A stretch of 9,893 nucleotides of DNA from SIG587 sp045649505. Lineage in GTDB: Bacteria > Bacillota > Clostridia > Oscillospirales > Acutalibacteraceae. Under the pieces are notes generated by a model. It searched no databases. It was not told the DNA's origin and saw only the letters and a program-made list of their open reading frames with translations. The DNA lies in contig JAZRQA010000064.1 in the NCBI GenBank assembly GCA_045649505.1, positions 1 through 9,893 on the forward strand, given 5' to 3'. Positions 5,647 to 9,893 of this stretch are shown piece after piece (the stretch's first letter is position 1; each line of letters opens with the position of its first letter). A program made the position numbers and the translations under genes.

Positions 5647-6174
5647 ATGTCTGAAAACAATGAAGCAAAATGGTATGTAGTTCATACCTATTCGGGTTAT
5701 GAAAATAAGGTAGCAAACGATCTTGAAAAGCTTGTTGAGAACCGCGGAATGCAGGACTTAATAGTTGACATCAAGATTCCTACCGAAACCGTAACCGAAA
5801 TCAAGGACGATAAAAAGAGGGAAGTTGAAAGAAAAATCTTCCCCGGATATGTTCTTATTAAAATGATTGTGACCGATGACTCCTGGTATGTTGTCCGCAA
5901 TATCCGCGGTGTTACCGGATTTGTAGGTCCCGCATCAAAGCCCGTGCCCCTTACCGAAAGTGAGGTTGCAGCACTGGGTGTTGAGAAGCATAGTGTTGAG
6001 GTCGGCTACAAGGTAGGCGACACAGTTAACATCATCAGCGGTCCTCTTGAGGGCTACAGCGGTATTGTAAGGGAAATAGATATTCCCGGCAACGATGTTT
6101 GTGTTGTTCTGTCTATGTTTGGGCGTGAAACCCCTGTACAGATGGAGCTTGACCAGATAACTCTGGCTGACTAA
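5647..6174 (+). CDS. nusG: Transcription termination/antitermination factor NusG
   Basis: This 175-residue factor binds the RNA polymerase clamp helices and alters pausing and termination. Residues 8-110 are the NGN domain, opening KWYVVHTYSGYENKVANDLE and containing KIFPGYVLIKM and VRNIRGVTGFVG. Residues 120-175 are the KOW domain, with YKVGDTVNIISGPLEGYSG and the ending MFGRETPVQMELDQI. Length and motifs are standard. CGGAGGTTA lies just upstream of the ATG, and only 21 bases separate it from secE. It is cotranscribed with the protein-export and ribosomal-protein genes around it, the usual bacterial arrangement. Confidence 0.97.
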   Translation: MSENNEAKWYVVHTYSGYENKVANDLEKLVENRGMQDLIVDIKIPTETVTEIKDDKKREVERKIFPGYVLIKMIVTDDSWYVVRNIRGVTGFVGPASKPVPLTESEVAALGVEKHSVEVGYKVGDTVNIISGPLEGYSGIVREIDIPGNDVCVVLSMFGRETPVQMELDQITLAD

Positions 6175-6186
6175 TTTTGTTAATTT

Positions 6187-6304
6187 GCGCAAAAGCGCTT
6201 ATTAAAACGGCTGTTTTGCCGATGGCACAAATTTTAAGTGCCAAGGTGGGAGAGGCGGGAATAACGTACCGCTTCGCCAAAGGTGTATTAAACACCGTTA
6301 CCAC
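6187..6304 (+). promoter_or_regulatory. rplK leader with an L1-binding-site mimic
   Basis: The nusG-rplK gap holds hairpins GCGC/GCGC (6187-6198) and TGGCAC/GTGCCA (6223-6243), then a larger element. In it GGTGGGAG (6245-6252) faces GTTACCAC (6297-6304): GTGG pairs with CCAC across an asymmetric internal loop (GAG against GTTA) and encloses two hairpins, AGGCGG/CCGCTT (6253-6274) and GGTGT/ACACC (6282-6296). The paired strands resemble the L1-binding stem of 23S rRNA (GGUGGGAG with AAAUACCACC, as I recall it for Thermus). It ends 7 bases before the rplK Shine-Dalgarno sequence, so bound L1 could block translation. Feedback by L1 on the rplK-rplA operon is known from E. coli; here it is inferred. 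Confidence 0.6.
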
Positions 6305-6324
6305 GATTTATGGAGGTGCAAACA

Positions 6325-6750
6325 ATGGCTCAGAAAATCACAGGTTACATTAAATTGCAGATTCCCGCAGGTAAAGCCACCCCGGCTCCCCCTGTAGGAC
6401 CGGCACTTGGTCAGCATGGTGTAAACATCATGGCCTTTACCAAGGAGTTTAACGAACGCACAAAGAATGATGCAGGTCTTATTATTCCGGTAGTTATTAC
6501 CGTTTATGCAGACCGCTCCTTTAGCTTCATAACAAAAACTCCGCCGGCAGCGGTTCTCATTAAGAAAGCTTGCGGTATCGAAAGCGGCTCAGGCGTTCCT
6601 AACAAGACCAAGGTAGCTCAGATCACTCGCGAACAGTTGAGAAAAATCGCTGAACAGAAAATGCCTGACCTTAATGCAGCAAATGTTGAATCTGCTATGA
6701 GTATGATAGCAGGTACAGCTCGCAGTATGGGCATTACAGTAGTCGATTAG
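6325..6750 (+). CDS. rplK: 50S ribosomal protein L11
   Basis: 141 residues, the standard family length. L11 binds 23S rRNA at the GTPase-associated centre, needed for factor-dependent GTP hydrolysis and, in bacteria that have RelA, for stringent signalling; it is also where thiostrepton acts. The N-terminal domain contains the proline-rich PAGKATPAPPVGPALGQHGVN segment in near-consensus form, and the C-terminal rRNA-binding domain begins near residue 72 with PPAAVLIKKA and ends GTARSMGITVVD. The chosen ATG has GGAGGTG (6312-6318) 6 bases upstream; an earlier in-frame ATG at 6310 would place the ribosome binding site inside the gene. An L1-type RNA site lies directly upstream. Confidence 0.97.
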   Translation: MAQKITGYIKLQIPAGKATPAPPVGPALGQHGVNIMAFTKEFNERTKNDAGLIIPVVITVYADRSFSFITKTPPAAVLIKKACGIESGSGVPNKTKVAQITREQLRKIAEQKMPDLNAANVESAMSMIAGTARSMGITVVD

Positions 6751-6759
6751 TTCTCTCTC

Positions 6760-6785
6760 GTGGGAGGAAATTTCCGATTAACCAC
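6760..6785 (+). promoter_or_regulatory. Second L1-binding-site mimic, before rplA
   Basis: GTGG (6760-6763) pairs with CCAC (6782-6785). Between them GAG faces GATTAA as an asymmetric loop, around a small GGA/TCC hairpin built on GGAAATTTCC. The GTGGGAG and TTAACCAC strands match the first site's GTGGGAG and TTACCAC and resemble the L1 site in 23S rRNA. It ends 5 bases before the rplA Shine-Dalgarno sequence (GGGAGG, 6791-6796). Confidence 0.55.
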
Positions 6786-6803
6786 TTATTGGGAGGTAAA
6801 AAA

Positions 6804-7499
6804 GTGAAACACGGTAAAAAGTATATTGAAAATGCCAAGCTTATCGAGGCAGGAAAATTTTACGATGCTGAGGAAGCTTTGGAGCTTGCCGTTAAGACCG
6901 GAACGGCTAAGTTTGATGAAACGGTTGAAATCCATGTACGTCTGGGTGTTGACTCCCGTCACGCTGACCAGCAGGTTCGCGGCGCAGTAGTTCTCCCTAA
7001 CGGAACAGGTAAGGACGTTCGCGTTCTCGTACTCACTAAGGGTGACAAGGCTGATGCTGCTAAAGAGGCAGGAGCTGACTTTGTTGGCGCAGAGGAGCTT
7101 GTTGCCAAGATCCAGAATGAAAACTGGCTCGATTTTGACGTTGTTATCGCAACACCCGATATGATGGGCGTTGTAGGTCGTCTTGGTAAGGTTTTAGGCC
7201 CCCGTGGTTTAATGCCTACTCCTAAGGCAGGTACCGTTACCCCTGATGTAGCTAAGGCTGTTACCGAGGCTAAGGCAGGTAAAATTGAGTACCGTCTTGA
7301 CAAGACCAACATTATCCACTGCCCCATCGGCAAGGTATCCTTCGGCACTGCAAAGCTTAAGGAAAACTTTGACGCTTTAATGGGTGCTATCGTTAAGGCT
7401 AAGCCCGCAGCAACCAAGGGACAGTACATCAAGTCCTGTGTGCTTGCTACCACTATGGGCCCCGGCGTTAAACTTAACGTTGCTAAGTTCGGTGCATAA
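6804..7499 (+). CDS. rplA: 50S ribosomal protein L1
   Basis: A 231-residue protein (about 232 in Bacillus). It forms the mobile stalk at the E site that helps release deacylated tRNA, and in many bacteria it represses its own operon by binding mRNA. The family signature is clear: ATPDMMGVVGRLGKVLGPRG and LMPTPKAGTVTPDVAKAV, then the RNA-contacting TNIIHCPIGKVSF and the end TTMGPGVKLNVAKF. I chose GTG at 6804 because GGGAGG (6791-6796) lies 7 bases before it; the in-frame TTG at 6789 overlaps that site. Its own probable RNA targets are visible upstream of both rplK and rplA. A separate promoter follows, so the operon may end here or read on into rplJ. Confidence 0.97.
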   Translation: MKHGKKYIENAKLIEAGKFYDAEEALELAVKTGTAKFDETVEIHVRLGVDSRHADQQVRGAVVLPNGTGKDVRVLVLTKGDKADAAKEAGADFVGAEELVAKIQNENWLDFDVVIATPDMMGVVGRLGKVLGPRGLMPTPKAGTVTPDVAKAVTEAKAGKIEYRLDKTNIIHCPIGKVSFGTAKLKENFDALMGAIVKAKPAATKGQYIKSCVLATTMGPGVKLNVAKFGA

Positions 7500-7528
7500 G
7501 AGCATCAAAAAATTCATTAAAATAAGGG

Positions 7529-7557
7529 TTGACTTTTCGCGCACAGCGTGATATAAT
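7529..7557 (+). promoter_or_regulatory. Sigma A promoter for rplJ-rplL
   Basis: TTGACT (7529-7534), 17 bases, TATAAT (7552-7557), predicted start near 7564. It gives rplJ-rplL a promoter separate from rplK-rplA and a leader of about 155 bases that carries the L10 element. Confidence 0.88.
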
Positions 7558-7565
7558 TAGCCCGT

Positions 7566-7650
7566 TGCTAATCCGTAGACAGTAGGTCCCGAAATTCGGG
7601 GTAAACGTAAGGCCTGCCGAGGTGTGCGAAATAATCCTATTTGTTTTAGT
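7566..7650 (+). promoter_or_regulatory. L10 leader (ribosomal protein L10 autoregulatory RNA)
   Basis: The stretch from TCCGTAGACAGTAGG (7572-7586) to CCTGCCGAGGTG (7613-7624) matches what I know of the L10 leader family: GTAGG (7582-7586) pairs with CCTGC (7613-7617), a hairpin CCCGA/TCGGG (7588-7600) lies inside, and CCGAGG forms a kink-turn-like flank bound by the L10-L12 complex. It sits between the rplJ promoter and an attenuator hairpin, as in Bacillus, where L10 binding favours termination. Outer boundaries are approximate. Confidence 0.85.
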
Positions 7651-7657
7651 GTTATTG

Positions 7658-7691
7658 CGCCTGTCTCGAAATGTCTTCGGGGCAGGCGTTT
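7658..7691 (+). terminator. Attenuator of the rplJ-rplL leader
   Basis: CGCCTGTCTCG (7658-7668) pairs with CGGGGCAGGCG (7678-7688) over eleven pairs, two of them wobbles, around AAATGTCTT. TTTAATATTT follows. The T-run is short, so it is probably a partial, regulated terminator. CTGTCT of its left arm is complementary to AGACAG (7577-7582) in the L10 leader, a possible antiterminator. Confidence 0.7.
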
Positions 7692-7719
7692 AATATTTAA
7701 ATTCGGAGGTGAATTTACT

Positions 7720-8229
7720 TTGCCGAACGCTATCGTTTTAGAACAAAAACAAAAACAGGTTGCAGAAATTTCTGAGAAGCTTAGCAACTCCTGCGCAGGT
7801 GTTGTTGTTGACTACAAGGGTATAAACGTTGCCGATGATACAGTTCTCCGTAAGGAACTTCGTGAAGCCGGTATCGACTACTTTGTAGTAAAGAACACTC
7901 TCCTTTCCCGCGCTATCGAGGGTACCGACCTTGCCGAAATGCAAAACGTGCTTGAGGGTACTACCGCTATCGCAATTTCTAAGGAGGACCACGTTGCAGC
8001 TGCAAGAATTTTAAAGAAGTTTGCAGACGAGCACGAGAACTTCTCCATTAAGGCAGGTTACCTTGACGGTAAATGCATCAGCCTTGATATGATAGATTCT
8101 CTTGCAAAGCTCCCCAGCCGCGAGGTTCTGCTTGCTACAGTTCTTGGTGCATTCCAGGCTCCTATGGCAGCGTTTGCCCGCGCAATTCAGGCTATTGTAG
8201 ACAAAGACGGCGAGGCTGCTGCCGAATAA
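7720..8229 (+). CDS. rplJ: 50S ribosomal protein L10
   Basis: A 169-residue protein (about 166 in Bacillus) that anchors the L7/L12 dimers to form the stalk recruiting translation factors. Family features include the N-terminal rRNA-binding domain with AGVVVDYKGINVADDTVLRK and YFVVKNTLLSRAI, a segment LEGTTAIAIS, and a long C-terminal helix LPSREVLLATVLGAFQAPMA that extends to residue 169 and binds L12. I chose TTG at 7720, which has GGAGGTGA (7705-7712) 7 bases before it and gives MPNAIVLEQKQ. The frame remains open upstream to 7624, but that part is the leader RNA and its attenuator. Together with L12 this protein feeds back on its own mRNA leader. Confidence 0.96.
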   Translation: MPNAIVLEQKQKQVAEISEKLSNSCAGVVVDYKGINVADDTVLRKELREAGIDYFVVKNTLLSRAIEGTDLAEMQNVLEGTTAIAISKEDHVAAARILKKFADEHENFSIKAGYLDGKCISLDMIDSLAKLPSREVLLATVLGAFQAPMAAFARAIQAIVDKDGEAAAE

Positions 8230-8273
8230 GGTAGGCTCGCAAAAATTAAAAAATTATATTGGAGGAAATAAAA

Positions 8274-8654
8274 ATGGCATCTGAAAAAGTTACAGCTATT
8301 ATTGAAGAGTTAAAAGTTCTTACTGTTCTTGAGCTTTCTGAGCTTGTTAAGGCAGTAGAGGAAGAGTTTGGCGTATCTGCCGCTGCAGCAGTTGCAGTAG
8401 CAGCTCCCGCTGACGGTGGCGCTGCAGGCGGTGCTGCTGAGAAGACCGAGTTCGACGTTGTTCTTGCATCCGCAGGCGCTGAGAAGATTAAGGTTATCAA
8501 GATCGTTCGTGAGATCACCGGTCTTGGTCTTGCTGAGGCTAAGGCTATCGTTGACGGCGCTCCCAAGACCCTTAAGGAAGCTGCTTCCAAGGACGAGGCT
8601 GAGGAAATCAAGGCTAAGCTTTCTGAGGTTGGCGCTACTGTTGAGCTTAAGTAA
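8274..8654 (+). CDS. rplL: 50S ribosomal protein L7/L12
   Basis: A 126-residue acidic stalk protein, present in several copies per ribosome. Residues 1-35 form the dimerisation domain (VTAIIEELKVLTVLELSELV), about 45-60 are an Ala/Gly-rich hinge, and 60-126 are the globular factor-binding domain with EKTEFDVVL, KIKVIKIVREITGLGL and AEAKAIVDGAPK. The start ATG has GGAGG (8261-8265) 8 bases upstream. It is 44 bases after rplJ and ends at a strong terminator. In most Firmicutes this gene leads on toward rpoB; here it does not. Confidence 0.97.
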   Translation: MASEKVTAIIEELKVLTVLELSELVKAVEEEFGVSAAAAVAVAAPADGGAAGGAAEKTEFDVVLASAGAEKIKVIKIVREITGLGLAEAKAIVDGAPKTLKEAASKDEAEEIKAKLSEVGATVELK

Positions 8655-8678
8655 TTATAGCTTAATACAAAATTTAAA

Positions 8679-8704
8679 GGCTCTGCTTTTGCAGAGCCTT
8701 TTTT
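8679..8704 (+). terminator. Terminator after rplL, likely bidirectional
   Basis: GGCTCTGC (8679-8686), loop TTTT, GCAGAGCC (8691-8698), then six T. AAA upstream of the stem gives the opposite strand a shorter T-run, so the hairpin may also end rsmA transcripts arriving from the right. Confidence 0.92.
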
Positions 8705-8720
8705 ATATAACCTTCAATTT

Positions 8721-9569
8721 TTAAAACAGCAAATCACAAAGTGCGGCTAACTGTTCCATTGAAAGCTCTTCGGAGCGAGCGGTAGGGGATAGCCCAAGGG
8801 TGTTAAGGGCATCTGCAATTCTGATTTTCTCAATTGAAAGTGAGTTTGAAACGGTGTTAATTAGGGTTTTTCTGCGTTGTGCAAAGCAGGCCTTTACAAG
8901 ACGGAAAAATTGCTCCTCGCTCTTAACCTCAACGGCAGGCGAGCTTCTGATTTTAAGCTTTATAACGGCACTGTCAACCTTGGGCGCAGGGATAAAGCAA
9001 TCTCTACTTACCTCGAAAAGGATTTCGCCTTCGGCGTAGTAGTTTGCCGCAACGGTCACCGCGCCTGCATCCCTGCTGCCAACTTTGGCACAAAGTCGCT
9101 GCGCCGCCTCCTTTTGTATCATAACAACAATGCTTTCAATGGGCAGTTTTGCCTCAAGCAACCCCATAATAACAGGGCTTGTAATGTAGTAGGGCAGGTT
9201 AGCGCACACAACAACACGGTCCACATCAGTAAATTTTTGCGCAATAAGTGCCTTTAAATCAATCTTCATCGCATCAGCGAAAATAACCTCGGTGTTATCG
9301 GTGCCGTTTAGTGTTTTTGCTAAAATGGGCTTCAACCGCTCATCCAGCTCAATGGCAACAACGCGCTTTGCAACACGGCTAAGCTGTACTGTTAGAACGC
9401 CTATACCGGGACCTATCTCTATAACGCCCGTATTCTTGTCACACGCTGCCGCCGCCATTTGGGGACATACGGTGTTATCAATTATAAAATTCTGCCCTAA
9501 GGACTTTTTAAAGGTGAAGCCCGCGCTGCTAAGCAGGCGTTCCACCGTTTTTATATCCGCAAGATCCAT
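8721..9569 (-). CDS. rsmA: 16S rRNA dimethyladenosine transferase (RsmA/KsgA)
   Basis: A 282-residue S-adenosylmethionine-dependent enzyme that dimethylates two adjacent adenines (A1518 and A1519) in the 3' end hairpin of 16S rRNA during 30S assembly; its loss gives kasugamycin resistance. Visible motifs are FTFKKSLGQNFIID near the N-terminus, the cofactor-binding VIEIGPGIGVLTVQL, the catalytic NLPYYITSPVIM, and FFRLVKACFAQRRKTLINT in the C-terminal part. I prefer the ATG whose last base pairs at 9567 (MDLADIKTVERLL) because AAAGG lies 10 bases before it. An ATG six codons further upstream has no ribosome binding site. In Bacillus ksgA lies near rnmV and yabG; here it is convergent with rplL. 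It has its own minus-strand promoter. Confidence 0.96.
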   Translation of the reverse strand: MDLADIKTVERLLSSAGFTFKKSLGQNFIIDNTVCPQMAAAACDKNTGVIEIGPGIGVLTVQLSRVAKRVVAIELDERLKPILAKTLNGTDNTEVIFADAMKIDLKALIAQKFTDVDRVVVCANLPYYITSPVIMGLLEAKLPIESIVVMIQKEAAQRLCAKVGSRDAGAVTVAANYYAEGEILFEVSRDCFIPAPKVDSAVIKLKIRSSPAVEVKSEEQFFRLVKACFAQRRKTLINTVSNSLSIEKIRIADALNTLGLSPTARSEELSMEQLAALCDLLF

Positions 9570-9611
9570 AAATACAGTACCTTTCATTTAATAATTCAAT
9601 TATGCGGTTTT

Positions 9612-9640
9612 TCGAAAAGCTTTATTTGAAAGCTTTTCGA
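9612..9640. repeat. Perfect 12-bp hairpin in the rsmA leader
   Basis: TCGAAAAGCTTT (9612-9623) and AAAGCTTTTCGA (9629-9640) flank the loop ATTTG. In the rsmA transcript it would form in the leader about 45 bases before the start. No T-run follows on either strand, so it is not a normal terminator; possible roles are mRNA stability or part of a repeat element. Confidence 0.7.
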
Positions 9641-9652
9641 CTACTGATTATC

Positions 9653-9681
9653 ATTATATCCCTTAACCCCAAAAAAAGCAA
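9653..9681 (-). promoter_or_regulatory. Sigma A promoter for rsmA
   Basis: On the minus strand TTGCTT (9681-9676), 17 bases, then TATAAT (9658-9653). The start falls near 9646, giving a leader of about 75 bases that contains the 12-bp hairpin. Confidence 0.75.
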
Positions 9682-9699
9682 CTTATTTAAAAGTTTTAG

Positions 9700-9728
9700 G
9701 TGACAAACAACAAATAGTATGGTATAAT
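9700..9728 (+). promoter_or_regulatory. Rightward promoter into the hairpin array
   Basis: GTGACA (9700-9705), 17 bases, TATAAT (9723-9728), with predicted start near 9735. It diverges from the rsmA promoter and no credible gene lies between it and the window end. Confidence 0.75.
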
Positions 9729-9734
9729 GAATAT

Positions 9735-9893
9735 AAATTGGTGAAAAAGCGCACTTGCGCTTTTTCACGGACAAATTTCTAATTTGTCCGTGAAATTATA
9801 AAAATAATTTCACCTATTTCATTGCAATGATGTCGGCGTAAATAATCAAGGATTATTTACATAAAACCGCTATGTGTAGCGGTTTTTCGAAAA
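9735..9893 (+). ncRNA. Candidate structured RNA: tandem perfect hairpins
   Basis: Starting 6 bases after the predicted transcription start, nearly every base is in a perfect inverted repeat. H1 GTGAAAAAGCGC/GCGCTTTTTCAC is at 9741-9768; H2 CACGGACAAATT/AATTTGTCCGTG at 9766-9792; H3 GTGAAATTAT/ATAATTTCAC at 9790-9813; the 12-base palindrome TCATTGCAATGA at 9819-9830; H4 GTAAATAATC/GATTATTTAC at 9838-9860; and H5 AAAACCGCTA/TAGCGGTTTT at 9863-9886 with one more T. Loops are 3-4 bases. H1-H2 and H2-H3 share three bases each. H5, and by itself H1, look like intrinsic terminators. No open reading frame with a ribosome binding site exists. I recognise no known RNA family. Alternatives are a hairpin-type mobile repeat or a stack of terminators before a gene beyond the window. 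Confidence 0.5.
9863..9887 (+). terminator. Terminator-like hairpin H5, likely bidirectional
   Basis: AAAACCGCTA (9863-9872), loop TGTG, TAGCGGTTTT (9877-9886), T at 9887. The A-run before and T-run after the stem allow it to work on both strands. It would end the candidate RNA that starts near 9735. Confidence 0.65.

Noticed and set aside
6959..7453. Long minus-strand frame inside rplA (164 codons)
   Set aside because: It is antisense to a fully conserved L1 gene, low in complexity (Ser/Pro/Thr-rich) and lacks a ribosome binding site.
7624..7719. In-frame upstream extension of rplJ from ATG 7624
   Set aside because: These codons lie over the L10 leader and the attenuator hairpin, have no ribosome binding site and would add residues unknown in L10; TTG 7720 has a strong GGAGGTGA.
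9741..9782. Short ORF from GTG 9741 through H1 and H2
   Set aside because: No ribosome binding site precedes it, its product is 13 residues, and the DNA is fully explained by inverted repeats.
9735..9893. CRISPR array
   Set aside because: The hairpins all differ in sequence and there is no repeat-spacer periodicity.

Overview
The window looks like chromosome from a low-to-mid GC, spore-forming member of the Clostridia, probably Oscillospirales-like. That placement is an inference from SpoVT, from gene order and from protein sequences that read closest to Firmicutes homologues. Most of it is core genome: sporulation, cell wall, rRNA modification, protein secretion and ribosomal proteins. The accessory or unusual DNA is at the two ends.

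Left end (1-1236). A 5'-truncated zinc-ribbon coding fragment on the minus strand abuts a four-helix membrane protein gene that has no visible ribosome binding site, which suggests a recombination or assembly junction near 107-115. A terminator follows, then a small soluble protein gene of a clostridial unknown-function type. Next comes about 400 bp without a gene, holding a perfect hairpin and two copies of a repeat with the shape AAACCC...GGGTTTTT.

Middle left (1237-4519). The genes are spoVT, murA (own consensus promoter, probable TTG start), a WalJ/YycJ-type metallo-beta-lactamase-fold protein and rlmH, whose start overlaps the preceding stop. The yycJ/rlmH pairing recalls the walRK-yycHIJ-rlmH neighbourhood of Bacillus.

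Middle right (4538-8704). The translation and secretion block is rpmG, secE, nusG, rplK, rplA, then a second promoter and rplJ, rplL. Its control signals are legible in the sequence: a promoter nested inside the rlmH terminator, two RNA sites resembling the L1-binding site of 23S rRNA (before rplK and before rplA), and an L10 leader with an attenuator before rplJ. SecE carries an unusual N-terminal domain of four membrane helices. rpoB does not follow rplL; a terminator and the convergent gene rsmA (ksgA) do.

Right end (9570-9893). rsmA has its own minus-strand promoter. A second, divergent promoter points right into about 150 bp made almost entirely of back-to-back perfect hairpins (five hairpins plus a 12-bp palindrome) with no credible open reading frame. 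Neighbouring arms can re-pair into a different fold, and a 15-base direct repeat brackets the region. This is the best candidate in the window for something undescribed: a structured non-coding RNA or a hairpin-type mobile repeat.
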